The notes below the pieces were generated by a model. It worked only from the letters and a program-made list of their open reading frames with translations, did no database searches and was not told the DNA's origin. Positions 53,157 to 62,105 of a stretch of DNA of 64,000 bases are shown piece after piece. The stretch covers positions 62,001 through 126,000 of the forward strand of contig NZ_JBHRTF010000001.1 in assembly GCF_042646205.1 (NCBI RefSeq). The letters are read 5' to 3'. Numbering within the stretch: the first letter of the stretch is position 1; each line of letters opens with the position of its first letter. Origin of the DNA: Cellvibrio fontiphilus_A. Its GTDB lineage: Bacteria; Pseudomonadota; Gammaproteobacteria; Pseudomonadales; Cellvibrionaceae. Position numbers and translations under genes: made by a program.

Positions 53157-54311
53157 ATGCAAAAGTTTTATACCAATGCGTTTATCAGTGGCATGTGTTT
53201 GCTATTGCTTAGCCTGTTGCTCGTTTATGCCTGCGTCAGCCGCTCCTATTTATCGCTGCCTTTGGTGCCCGTCAGCGAAAGTGAATTGCTGTGGCGTGCT
53301 GTACCGCGCACCGATGTCGAGGAGGGCGGCAGTTCACAGGTCAACATTCTGGATGACCAGTTCAGTTTGAGTTTTGACTACACCCTCACCAGCAAAGCCC
53401 AATACCCCTACGCCGAGGTGGCGCTGGTATTTGTGGATGAATCCCGGCAGCCCCGGCAGGTAGACTTAACCGCTTACGATGCCATTTCCTTTAACACCAA
53501 ATGTTCGCCCGCCAATACCATGGTGCTCAGCGTGTACACGATTGAGCAGGGCGTTCCCCTCACCGACAAGCTGGTCAGTTACCGCGCCCCTTCGTCCTAT
53601 TTCTCCTGCGGCCAGGACTGGTCGAGTGTGCATCTGGATCTCACCCGCCTGGAAACGCCGCAGTGGTGGTTTGATTTGCACAAGTTGGATCTGTCGCGCC
53701 AGGAGTACCGGTTGGACAAGGTGCCGCGTATCGCCATAGGCAACAGTTTCCAAAGTCCCGCTAACCAGACAGTCTCGGTGTTGATAAACAACATCACCCT
53801 GAGTGGGCGCGATTGGCGCTACCTGTATTTTCTGGCGGGGTTTTTACTGCTGGCCTGGAGTGGGTTTGCGGTTTGGCTGATCAAACAATACACCCGCTCG
53901 CTGGTGCAAAGCCTGGCGCGCAAACGCGAGCGCGACCGGCCGCTATTGGCCTACCAGCAGCTGTCTATCGCCCCCCTGCGCGACCGCGAGAAGACCGCCA
54001 TTTTGCAATACATGGCGAGCGAGTACGCCAACCCGGAACTCGACCTGGACACTATGGTGGCGGCCATCAATATCACCCGCGCCAAGATCAACGAGATACT
54101 GAAATCCGAACTGGGTTACACCTTTATCAGCTACCTGAACAAACTGCGTTTAACCGAGGCGGCGCGTTTGTTGGCGGACAAACCCGAGGCCAACGTGGGT
54201 GAAATCGCCTACTCGGTGGGTTACAAAAATACCTCCTACTTCAACAAGCTATTCAAGGAGGAGTACGGCTGCACACCCAAAACCTACAAAAGTGTTTGTA
54301 AAAATCCGTAA
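53157..54311 (+). CDS. Membrane-anchored AraC-family regulator
   Basis: 384 residues: a first membrane helix (8-28), a periplasmic beta-rich sensor of about 190 residues, a second helix (about 222-242), then an AraC HTH domain at the C-terminus (about 285-380, with VGEIAYSVGYKNTSYFNKLFKEEYG). Such membrane AraC proteins couple an outside signal directly to DNA binding. The periplasmic part recalls a carbohydrate-binding beta-sandwich, which would fit the GH43 gene 0.7 kb downstream (inference). Confidence 0.88.
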   Translation: MQKFYTNAFISGMCLLLLSLLLVYACVSRSYLSLPLVPVSESELLWRAVPRTDVEEGGSSQVNILDDQFSLSFDYTLTSKAQYPYAEVALVFVDESRQPRQVDLTAYDAISFNTKCSPANTMVLSVYTIEQGVPLTDKLVSYRAPSSYFSCGQDWSSVHLDLTRLETPQWWFDLHKLDLSRQEYRLDKVPRIAIGNSFQSPANQTVSVLINNITLSGRDWRYLYFLAGFLLLAWSGFAVWLIKQYTRSLVQSLARKRERDRPLLAYQQLSIAPLRDREKTAILQYMASEYANPELDLDTMVAAINITRAKINEILKSELGYTFISYLNKLRLTEAARLLADKPEANVGEIAYSVGYKNTSYFNKLFKEEYGCTPKTYKSVCKNP

Positions 54312-54452
54312 GCGATCAGCCGGAAAATTAGCAATTAAATAAAGAATCTTTCAACTTTTGCATTAAGACAGCAATTTTGCGTTAAAGCGTTATTGCCATA
54401 CTGGCGCGCTAATTAGACTGGCATTTTTGTGACAAGCCAGTGACTAATAACT

Positions 54453-54926
54453 ATGCGCGAACAGCCAGAGGTAATTACCTCCCTCCTTATCAACCACTCC
54501 GCCAATGTATTTTTTGAGATTCGCCCTCTGGTGTGCAGTGCGAACAGCGCTCGCCTGGGGCTGGTATTGCGCAGCGAATTTGCCAAGGCCAGCCACATCA
54601 CCAGCGCCCTGGGCTGCGCCCTGGATTGCCTTGCCAGCATCGCCGGCCACCAAGTTTTGGGGGATTGTGCGGCAGCAGAGTCGGAAGTGAACTTTCACCA
54701 TGAACCGCTGCTGGCAGACTTGCCCCGTGAGTTTATTGCCGAGGCAAGCCTGGATCTGGTCGAAAACAGCCTGGCCCTTTTTACCAGCTGCATCTACACC
54801 CCGGACAATCAGTTAGTGGCAAATGCCTGCGGCACCCTCAAACGCCTGCGCCCCCACAAGCAGCACACCAATAATTTGGTAGTAATGGCCGATTGGCGCG
54901 AGCTGCAGGGCGCTTGCGCGCACTAA
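54453..54926 (+). CDS. Hotdog-fold thioesterase-like protein
   Basis: 157 residues. The last part (EASLDLVENSLALFTSCIYTPDNQLVANACGTLKRLRP) and the first (GLVLRSEFAKASHIT) look like the core of a PaaI/4HBT hotdog domain, but the usual catalytic residues are not clear. An inverted repeat ACTGGC (54417-54422) / GCCAGT (54436-54441) precedes the ATG. Function inferred from shape only. Confidence 0.5.
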   Translation: MREQPEVITSLLINHSANVFFEIRPLVCSANSARLGLVLRSEFAKASHITSALGCALDCLASIAGHQVLGDCAAAESEVNFHHEPLLADLPREFIAEASLDLVENSLALFTSCIYTPDNQLVANACGTLKRLRPHKQHTNNLVVMADWRELQGACAH

Positions 54927-54975
54927 TACCCATCATTTCTGACATCAATCACCAAGACCATCAAGAGTTCAGCCC

Positions 54976-56643
54976 ATGTTTGATTCAACTCGCAGAAACA
55001 TCTTCAAAGTTTGCCTTGCCGGCGCCGCCGCATCGCCCTTGGCGCTACTGACCCGTGGAGCCCAAGCTGTCGCCCCTGCACCTGTTGCTTCCACCTGTAT
55101 TCCCTATCGCCCGCAGTGGGGGCGGGGAGTTGAAGGTCAGCGCAAGGCCGATCTGGGCAATGGCACCTATTTGAATCCGATCATCGCCGGCGACCGTCCT
55201 GACCCGACCATCCTCAAGGACGGTGCCGACTACTACATGACTTTTTCGTCATTTAATACCTACCCCGGCATAGTGATTTGGCACTCCACCGATCTGGTGA
55301 ACTGGGCGCCTATTGGTGCGGCGCTCAGCAAAAATATTGGCACTGTGTGGGCGCTGGACATCTGTAAACACGGCGACCGCTATTACATCTACATTCCGGC
55401 GCTGAGTGACGGCAACCCCTGGTCTACCTATGTGATTTGGGCGGACGACATCAACGGCCCCTGGAGCGACCCCATCGACTTGCAGATAGAGGGCTGTATC
55501 GACCCCGGCCACATGGTGGGGGAGGATGGCAAACGCTATTTGTTTGTGAATGGCATCCGCAAAATCCGCCTCAGCGATGACGGCCTCGCCACCGATGGCG
55601 AATTGCAAGCGGCCTACAGCCCCTGGCGCTACCCCGACCACTGGATTGTGGAAAACTTTGCGCCCGAAGGCCCCAAGTTATTCAAACGCGGCGACTGGTT
55701 TTATTTGGTCACCGCCGTGGGCGGCACCGCCGGCCCGGTCACCGGCCATATGGTGATTGCGGCGCGCTCGCGCTCCATTCACGGCCCCTGGGAACACTGC
55801 CCGCACAACCCGCTGGTGCGCAGCTTGTCTGACGCGGAACCCTGGTGGTCGCGCGGTCACGCCACCGTTATTCAAGGGCCTTCCCTCAACGGTGATACCA
55901 AAGGTGAGGAGGGCGACTGGTGGATGGTCTACCACGGTTACGAAAACGGCTTTAGAACCCTGGGCCGCCAAGCGCTGCTGGAACCTATCGAATGGACGGA
56001 GGATGGCTGGTTTCACGCCAAAGGCGGCGACCTGTCGCAACCCATCGCCAAACCGCGCAATGGCAAAACCAGTGCAAGTGGCGCGGCGCTGTCGGACGAT
56101 TTCTCGCGCAACCGGTTTGGTATCCAGTGGGCATTCCACAACCCCGGCGCCAAGGAATTAGCGCGGGTTAACTACGGCAAAAAAGTCTTGGAGCTGGCCG
56201 CCGCTGGCAGCTCACCGGCAGATTCATCGCCGCTGACCTGCGGGGTGGTGGATCGCGCCTACCAGGTCGAGGTGAGCCTGCAACTGGAGGGCAATGCCGA
56301 AGCGGGCCTGTTGCTGTTTTACAACCACAGGGCGTTTGTCGGTATGGGTTTCAGCCCCGAGGCAATCAAAAGTTTCCAATATGCCGAGGAGCAAAGCTGG
56401 GCGCGCATCCCACTCAACACCCGAAACCTGCGGATGCGCATCACCAACGACCATCAAGTCATCACCTACGAATACTCGCAGGATGAAGGCCAAACCTGGA
56501 CACGCCACCCCACACGCATGGAAGTTTCGGGGTTAAATCACAATGTGTTTGGCGGCTTCCTGAGCTTACGCGTGGGTATTTACTGCGCCGGCAGCGGCAA
56601 GGTGCAGCTGGGGGATTTCTGCTATCGTGCATTGGAAAACTAA
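54976..56643 (+). CDS. GH43 glycoside hydrolase with Tat signal
   Basis: 555 residues. A twin-arginine signal (STRRNIFKVCLAGAAA) begins the protein. The five-blade propeller shows the catalytic base Asp in DRPDPTILKDG, the pKa-modulating Asp in CIDPGHMVGED and the acid Glu in NFAPEGPKLF. From about 370 a C-terminal beta-sandwich (DUF1349-like) follows. GH43 enzymes act mostly on xylosides and arabinosides; subfamily and linkage not determined. Preceded by a hotdog gene and an AraC regulator. Confidence 0.88.
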   Translation: MFDSTRRNIFKVCLAGAAASPLALLTRGAQAVAPAPVASTCIPYRPQWGRGVEGQRKADLGNGTYLNPIIAGDRPDPTILKDGADYYMTFSSFNTYPGIVIWHSTDLVNWAPIGAALSKNIGTVWALDICKHGDRYYIYIPALSDGNPWSTYVIWADDINGPWSDPIDLQIEGCIDPGHMVGEDGKRYLFVNGIRKIRLSDDGLATDGELQAAYSPWRYPDHWIVENFAPEGPKLFKRGDWFYLVTAVGGTAGPVTGHMVIAARSRSIHGPWEHCPHNPLVRSLSDAEPWWSRGHATVIQGPSLNGDTKGEEGDWWMVYHGYENGFRTLGRQALLEPIEWTEDGWFHAKGGDLSQPIAKPRNGKTSASGAALSDDFSRNRFGIQWAFHNPGAKELARVNYGKKVLELAAAGSSPADSSPLTCGVVDRAYQVEVSLQLEGNAEAGLLLFYNHRAFVGMGFSPEAIKSFQYAEEQSWARIPLNTRNLRMRITNDHQVITYEYSQDEGQTWTRHPTRMEVSGLNHNVFGGFLSLRVGIYCAGSGKVQLGDFCYRALEN

Positions 56644-56663
56644 TTTAATAGCGGAAACAGACT

Positions 56664-56801
56664 GTGGAAAATTCTGAAAGTAAACTTCAGGCGCTACGCC
56701 AAATGCTGACTCAGGGTGAAGAAAGCGGCGCGACCGATTATGACTATGAGGAATTTATTAACGAACTGGATGATCCGCACTATATGGCCCCCGCAGGCTA
56801 G
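56664..56801 (+). pseudogene. ParD-like antitoxin remnant, 45 codons
   Basis: The open frame from GTG 56664 encodes 45 residues (KLQALRQMLTQGEESGATDY, then YDYEEFINELDD). It matches the C-terminal toxin-binding half of ParD antitoxins (ALRxxIxEGxxSG...FDxDxFL). The N-terminal ribbon-helix-helix is absent; a stop lies in frame 15 bases upstream. No parE follows. A functional tiny gene is possible, so the remnant call is moderate. Confidence 0.5.
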
Positions 56802-56805
56802 AAGG

Positions 56806-56833
56806 ATCACACGGACTAGTCATGTGATTTTTT
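56806..56833 (+). terminator. Terminator after the ParD-like fragment
   Basis: ATCACA (56806-56811) pairs with TGTGAT (56823-56828), enclosing the palindrome GACTAGTC, and a T-run follows. It begins five bases after the short frame's stop. Confidence 0.8.
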
Positions 56834-56898
56834 ACACGTCCAGCACAACAGCGAATGTTTTTATTGTGCGCATACTCCACAAAAGCATGGATGTGGAT

Positions 56899-57327
56899 TT
56901 AATACGTTAAGTCGCTTTTTTCATAGCGACTCAGCTGCGCCCAGGACTGCCGGATACCTAATACATAAAACAAACCAAATGCAAAACAGATAGCCGAACT
57001 TACTATCCAGAAGGTAATGCTATTTTCCGGAAACATCGGCATTAAAGGGATAAAGGCCAGGCCGCGTAACAAATATATTGCGGCGATAATACACAAGCCC
57101 AAACGTAATAACGGAAGCCTGAAAATAATACCTGCACCAGAAAGCGCATAGAGCGACCAAATAATTAACACTGCCACAAGGACAGATGTCACTATAGTTG
57201 GATAAATAAGCCCCGCCTCAGCCATTTGTGCCATCTGCTCTCCGGCACCCAAAAAACGGTACCAATCCCCGCCGAAAACAATACATCCCAAATATACTAA
57301 AGCCGCTGCACCGCTATAAATTTCCAA
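56899..57327 (-). CDS. Small membrane protein, unknown function
   Basis: 142 residues with four predicted membrane helices (about 5-25, 42-64, 70-92, 104-127) and no recognised motif. Its start overlaps the end of the sialidase-like gene by 14 bp on the same strand, suggesting co-translation. Confidence 0.7.
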   Translation of the reverse strand: MEIYSGAAALVYLGCIVFGGDWYRFLGAGEQMAQMAEAGLIYPTIVTSVLVAVLIIWSLYALSGAGIIFRLPLLRLGLCIIAAIYLLRGLAFIPLMPMFPENSITFWIVSSAICFAFGLFYVLGIRQSWAQLSRYEKSDLTY

Positions 57328-58498
57328 CTGCGACCGAGGTAACCTCGATATCCTCCTTGTTCACCGCATAACTCACCCAGACACGATTATTCCATACAAT
57401 ACTTTTCGGATAACTGTAGCCAGTGCGTTTGTATTTGCCGGCGTACCGCATTGGCGGCAACTCGGATTCACTGCGCAGCAGGTAGGCTTTATCAAACCGC
57501 TGGCCATCCTCACTTAACGTAATGGTGAGCGGTGCGCGGTTTTTGTTGCCACTGGGGTTGTTAATTAAAAATGCGCGGCCATCCGGCAGGTTGCCGGCGC
57601 TTTGTTTGGCGCGGGAGTCGGGCATATTCGTGATGACGGGATTGCTCCAGGTTTTTCCCTTGTCACTACTGCTTGCTGCTAACAGAGCAAAGCTGCTGCC
57701 CTGATCGCGAAACACCATCACCGGGTTCATTTGTTTGGTTAAAAACCAACTGGGTTCCAGCTCACGGCTAATACCCGGTTGATGCGGCAGGTTTTCCATC
57801 TCGCCTTGCATCCAGCCACTCAGCCCGGTTGGGTCATCTGTATAAAAAGGTTTTGCAATTAAACCGGGGGGTGCATGAATGGCGGTGAGAATTCTGCCGT
57901 TAGGTAATTGTTTCAAATCCTGCTCAATGATTCCCGCAACCGCGTTGCCATCAAAGTCTCGCAGCGGTTTAGGTGCAGACCAGTGAATGCCATCGCGACT
58001 GGTAATGTATTCCACGAAGCCTGCTTTGGGTTGTAAACCCTGCGGCCACACATTAATAAATGCCACTAATGTATTGCCATAACTCCACCAACCGCCATTG
58101 GTTACCAGCGCATTGGTGCGCGCCGCGACCAATTCTTGTGGCGCACTCCACTCGCTGCCATCGCGGCTGCGGCTATACAGAATTTTTGTTTCAGGTGCGT
58201 CTTCATCCTGCTGTGAACTTTGCCACTGAATAAGCAGCTCGCTATTAAACGCAAACAGTACCGCCCCATGGTTGTATTGCGCACTGCCGGCTTTGGCTTT
58301 AAACACCGAGTGATGTTTTAGTTGCGCCGGTTTTTGCAGGCCCAAAGTGTCTGGCTGAGTGTTATCAAACACCTCATCCACTACCAAGAGCGCGGTGTTG
58401 TTAGTAGTGTTGGTTGTTGTGTTTTTTATCGCACAAGCAGCGCTCAGCAGTACTAAAGCGCTTGCGATAATAATTTTTAACCCTGAAGTCGGCTGCAT
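57314..58498 (-). CDS. Sialidase-like (BNR/Asp-box) lipoprotein
   Basis: 394 residues. Signal peptide with lipobox LLSAAC (lipid on Cys22 region). Three Asp boxes are visible: SRSRDGSEWSAP, TSRDGIHWSAP and SSDKGKTWSNP, typical of six-blade sialidase propellers. The catalytic Arg triad and Tyr/Glu of true sialidases could not be assigned, so activity on sialic acid is not claimed; this type is also found among rhamnosidase-like and unknown hydrolases. Confidence 0.78.
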   Translation of the reverse strand: MQPTSGLKIIIASALVLLSAACAIKNTTTNTTNNTALLVVDEVFDNTQPDTLGLQKPAQLKHHSVFKAKAGSAQYNHGAVLFAFNSELLIQWQSSQQDEDAPETKILYSRSRDGSEWSAPQELVAARTNALVTNGGWWSYGNTLVAFINVWPQGLQPKAGFVEYITSRDGIHWSAPKPLRDFDGNAVAGIIEQDLKQLPNGRILTAIHAPPGLIAKPFYTDDPTGLSGWMQGEMENLPHQPGISRELEPSWFLTKQMNPVMVFRDQGSSFALLAASSSDKGKTWSNPVITNMPDSRAKQSAGNLPDGRAFLINNPSGNKNRAPLTITLSEDGQRFDKAYLLRSESELPPMRYAGKYKRTGYSYPKSIVWNNRVWVSYAVNKEDIEVTSVAVGNL

Positions 58499-58560
58499 AA
58501 TATTTACATTTTTGTGGTTGAGCGGTTTGTTTGCGCTATCGATTGTGCTCTGGTCTTTTG

Positions 58561-59013
58561 TTATGTATTTGCCATCTGTGCAATTGCCGTTTTAATTTCT
58601 GCGATTTGTGTGGAGTTTATTTTTATTGGAATTGAAAATGAATCACCATCTTTTGTATGAATCAGGAAGTGTTTTATTTTGGGAAGAAAAATTGTTCCAG
58701 ACTTATCTTCCTCTTCTGCTGCATGAGATATGTTTGAGTAGGGGATATGCCAGTATGTGGCGTTTTTGAATTTGCAAATCAGCGCTGTGTCGCCAAACTC
58801 TAATACATATTGGCTTCTGCTTTTTTCATCGGGCCGCGCTCGGCGGTTAGCTGCTACAAGGATCGTCCAGGACAGGAAACAAAGTGCAATTATAAAATTG
58901 AATTTGTCCGATGCTATGTAATCAGCGACAAGCAGCCCTCCAAACAACGCAGGCATTAGCCAGCTTCTTAAAAGATGAATGTCCGGACTGCCGAGTATTT
59001 CAATATTTTTCAT
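58561..59013 (-). CDS. Small membrane protein with PH-like tail, unknown function
   Basis: 150 residues: two adjacent hydrophobic helices (about 15-33 and 37-55), then a soluble beta-rich part (QYVLEFGDTALICKFKNATY onward) ending in an amphipathic helix, a layout seen in YcxB/PH-like membrane proteins. No motif recognised. Confidence 0.6.
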   Translation of the reverse strand: MKNIEILGSPDIHLLRSWLMPALFGGLLVADYIASDKFNFIIALCFLSWTILVAANRRARPDEKSRSQYVLEFGDTALICKFKNATYWHIPYSNISHAAEEEDKSGTIFLPKIKHFLIHTKDGDSFSIPIKINSTQIAEIKTAIAQMANT

Positions 59014-59093
59014 TAGTGCTCCTGCACAAGTTGTTATGCCTGTTATGCAACATTAACGGTTGCCGCCGCTAAATTATTTTCCGCGATTCATAA

Positions 59094-59471
59094 TTACACA
59101 ACTATCACCAGAGCCAATAACCCCAGCGCAAGCACCGCTGGCGCTGTTTGGATAAATATAATTTTGCGCGCGGCGGTTAGCCCGCCGTAAATACCGGCGA
59201 TGGCGATGCACAGTAAAAAGAAAATCTTGATGTGAACCCCGGCATCGCCCAGCCATAAACCCCAGAGTAAACCTGCGGCTAAAAAGCCGTTGTATAAACC
59301 TTGGTTGGCTGCCAGTACGCGCGTGGTGGCGGCTTTTTCCGGGGTGTTGCGGAAGGCGCGCAGGCCGGCGGGTTTTTCCCAGAGGAACATTTCCAGCACC
59401 AATATATAAATGTGCAGCAGGGCAATGGCGGCGATAAGGAGGTTGGCAGCAAGTAGAAGCGGTGAGTCCAT
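59094..59471 (-). CDS. DUF1304 family membrane protein
   Basis: 125 residues, four membrane helices. The pattern HIYILVLEMFLWEKPAGLRAF with NQGLYNGFLAAGLLWGL is the DUF1304 signature. Function unknown. Not linked to the neighbours by overlap. The 295-bp gap to the right contains no recognised gene. Confidence 0.85.
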   Translation of the reverse strand: MDSPLLLAANLLIAAIALLHIYILVLEMFLWEKPAGLRAFRNTPEKAATTRVLAANQGLYNGFLAAGLLWGLWLGDAGVHIKIFFLLCIAIAGIYGGLTAARKIIFIQTAPAVLALGLLALVIVV

Positions 59472-59766
59472 AAATTGCCCTTGGTGTTGTGTTGGATGCA
59501 GTTGTACCGGTGGTGTCGCTGGATTGTGTTGTCGCCGGCTGTGGTATGGCAGGAGTGACTATAAGCCTAGCGGCGACCGAGGGAAATACGGCAAATAAAT
59601 CTGACTAATCCGCCAGTTGCTGGCGGCGCTGTTTTTTTGCATTCGTATTCATTGGGCTTTGATTGGTTTGTCGATGGCATCACATTTTTTGGCGTGATAA
59701 TTTACAGTTTGTTTTTTATACAAACCAATAACCATAAATTACGGCAAGAGGCTAACGAACAGTTAT

Positions 59767-60708
59767 ATGCGCAACTCATTCCTTGTTTCATCTTTGTTGG
59801 CGGGTGGCCTGTCGCTTATAGGCGCAATGGCTCAGGCTTATTCCATTAGCGGTTTGCAGAGCGCCAGCACCAACGGTAGTGGTTGGACTGGTACTACCGC
59901 GCCCCACCAAATTATCGCTACACCCGGTGCAACCCCCGGGACTAACGAGTGGTTTTCCCGCTATACCGTCGGCAATGGCGACAGCCGTTTTAATATCGAT
60001 GAGTCTATTCTCGGGCAATTCCGCAATGCGCCCCTGCAGGACACTACCGGAGCCGGTTTGACGGCGGCCTCGGAATCGGTGCGTGTGACCTTTTTAGGCA
60101 CCGGCGCGGCGCGCAACTCGGTGTTGTTTTTGGCGCAAGAGGGCAGTGCATTGCTCAATCGCGATGCCTTCTGGGACCCCATCTATGCAACCGGCGGCAC
60201 CAATAACCTGGGCACTTTTAACCCGGTCAACAGTAACAATCGCCTGTTTGAAACCCGCGGCGGTTGTGAATACGCCCAGGCCAAAGCGGGCAATAGCTGT
60301 GTGCCTACCAACCTTGGTCAGTCGCGTGTTATTTCCGGTTTAACCGTGGGCGAAAATTTAATTTTTGGTTTGCAGGCGCTGGTGCTGCATTACAACGCCG
60401 ACAATATTCACTACCCCAATACCAACTACTTTTTCAGCGGTGCAGCGGCCAATAACCAGGATCGCAAAGGCTGGAACGACGGTCAGGTGCACACCAAGGT
60501 ATTGAACCTTGGCAGCAACCGTTTCCTGGTGGGTTTTGAAGATATCTGGGGCGGTGGCGATCGCGATTACAACGACAATGTATTTTTATTTGAAGGCGTT
60601 GGTGTTGATATTCCCCTGCCGCCTCTGGTGGTGAGCGAACCTGCCAGTTTGCCGCTACTGGCTTTGTTGGTGGGCGGTTTGCTGTGGCGCCGTCGCGCCC
60701 GCCGTTAA
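59767..60708 (+). CDS. PEP-CTERM-like exported protein with DUF4114-type motif
   Basis: 313 residues with a signal peptide (LLAGGLSLIGAMAQA). A DUF4114-like segment lies near the end (GFEDIWGGGDRDYNDNVFLF), with Asp and Asn suggesting calcium binding. The C-terminal tail SEPASLPLLALLVGGLLWRRR is a PEP-CTERM sorting signal with SEP in place of PEP. Sorting needs an exosortase, which is not in the window. Terminator at 60766. Confidence 0.8.
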   Translation: MRNSFLVSSLLAGGLSLIGAMAQAYSISGLQSASTNGSGWTGTTAPHQIIATPGATPGTNEWFSRYTVGNGDSRFNIDESILGQFRNAPLQDTTGAGLTAASESVRVTFLGTGAARNSVLFLAQEGSALLNRDAFWDPIYATGGTNNLGTFNPVNSNNRLFETRGGCEYAQAKAGNSCVPTNLGQSRVISGLTVGENLIFGLQALVLHYNADNIHYPNTNYFFSGAAANNQDRKGWNDGQVHTKVLNLGSNRFLVGFEDIWGGGDRDYNDNVFLFEGVGVDIPLPPLVVSEPASLPLLALLVGGLLWRRRARR

Positions 60709-60765
60709 GGGGGGCCTTTGGCGTGGGCGATTAAGGTCGGCGCGCCAGTCCAATAAGAGCTACAC

Positions 60766-60795
60766 TAAAAACCAGCACAAACTGCTGGTTTTTTT
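60766..60795 (+). terminator. Terminator after the PEP-CTERM-like gene
   Basis: AACCAGCA (60770-60777) pairs with TGCTGGTT (60783-60790), with A's before the stem and T's to 60795. Strong stem with a five-base loop. Confidence 0.88.
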
Positions 60796-60868
60796 CGCCA
60801 CAAGTTTGTGCACATAACAAGAAATTCATGATGAAAAAAGCCCAGACTACCAACCCCGGCGTGTATTT

Positions 60869-61792
60869 ATGACTAGATTCCCCTCCCGTACCCTGCTTAT
60901 GTCCCTGGTCTTTATGACCTTATCCCTGGCGCTGCCCAGCCATGCGCAGTCCAACGTGATTCGCATTAATGGTGCTGCCGATGGCAACTCCAGTTATGTC
61001 ATGGAGATTCTCAACCTGGCACTCAGCAAGCTGGACACCCGCTACGAACTGAAAATCGATAACACGCCGGTGACCCAGGCGCGCAACATGGATGATGTTG
61101 CCTCTGGCCGTATGGATTTGCTCTGGGCGGCAACCAATATGGAAATGGAAGAAATGCTGCTGCCGATCCGCATTCCGCTCTACCGCGGCTTGCTGGGCCA
61201 CCGGATTTTTATTATTCGGCCTGAATCCCAGGCGCAGTTTGATCAGGTAAAAACCTTTGAAGACCTGAAAAAATTCAGCTTTGGCCAAGGCACTACCTGG
61301 GCCGACTCCAGTATTTTGGAGAGCAACGGCTTAACAGTGATTCGCACCAATAAATACCCCGGCCTGTTTTATATGTTGGATGGCGGCCGGTTTGATGCCT
61401 TCCCGCGCGGGGTGCAGGAGCCTTGGGCGGAACTGGAAACGAACAAAAACCTGCCGCTCGCGGTGGAGAAGCGCATCATGCTGGTGTACCGCATGCCGCT
61501 GTATTTTTTCACCAAACACGGCAATACCAAACTGGCGGCTGACCTTGAGCTGGGGTTGAATCGCGCAATTGCAGACGGCAGTTTTAACGAGGTGTTTTTC
61601 CGTCACCCCATTGTTCGCTCGGCGATTGAGCAGTCCAATATGCATGACCGGATTGCGTTTATGATCGATAACCCAACCCTGCCCAAAGAAACGCCGCTGG
61701 AGCGCGAGGAGCTGTGGTTTGACATCAATAGCCTCAAAAAGCCAGCACCGGCACCGGTAGAAAGCGATCAACCCTTGGATTTGCCCGAATAA
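60869..61792 (+). CDS. Periplasmic substrate-binding-like protein
   Basis: 307 residues, signal peptide ending SHAQS. The two-lobe pattern resembles solute-binding family 3 proteins (VASGRMDLLWAATN, FEDLKKFSFGQGTTWADS, GRFDAFPRGVQEPW). No permease or ATPase is adjacent, so it may be a sensor or orphan binding protein rather than an importer part. Ligand unknown. Confidence 0.7.
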   Translation: MTRFPSRTLLMSLVFMTLSLALPSHAQSNVIRINGAADGNSSYVMEILNLALSKLDTRYELKIDNTPVTQARNMDDVASGRMDLLWAATNMEMEEMLLPIRIPLYRGLLGHRIFIIRPESQAQFDQVKTFEDLKKFSFGQGTTWADSSILESNGLTVIRTNKYPGLFYMLDGGRFDAFPRGVQEPWAELETNKNLPLAVEKRIMLVYRMPLYFFTKHGNTKLAADLELGLNRAIADGSFNEVFFRHPIVRSAIEQSNMHDRIAFMIDNPTLPKETPLEREELWFDINSLKKPAPAPVESDQPLDLPE

Positions 61793-61944
61793 CGCCCGCG
61801 TTTGCACAGTGCCGGCCGCCGTTCTGGTGGTCGGTGCTGTATCGATTGTCGCCTCACTCCTCTTTTGTTTTTCCCGCTGTTAATGCTCGCTGTTGTCTAG
61901 AATTCCCTGCCGGCATATCATCCTGCAAAAGAGTTATGGTTTTT

Positions 61945-61972
61945 TTGACTCTATGCTAGTATGTTTTAAATA
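61945..61972 (+). promoter_or_regulatory. Sigma-70 promoter upstream of fucP, with a nearby palindrome
   Basis: TTGACT (61945-61950), 16-base spacer, TAAATA (61967-61972). Downstream, GGTTCCGGAAACC (62037-62049) is an imperfect palindrome of the sort IclR-type repressors bind. It would lie between promoter and start. The rest of the 313-bp gap from 61793 shows only an imperfect stem near 61808-61840, possibly a terminator for the previous gene. Confidence 0.5.
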
Positions 61973-62105
61973 TGAAGCGTGTTTTGCGTGTGAGTGAGCC
62001 TGGGCTTGCCGCGGTAAAATGCCGGGTTCATAGAAAGGTTCCGGAAACCACCTCCAGCTTACATAACGAATAACAAGCTGCACCCGATGCAGCTGCGGAG
62101 TAACG

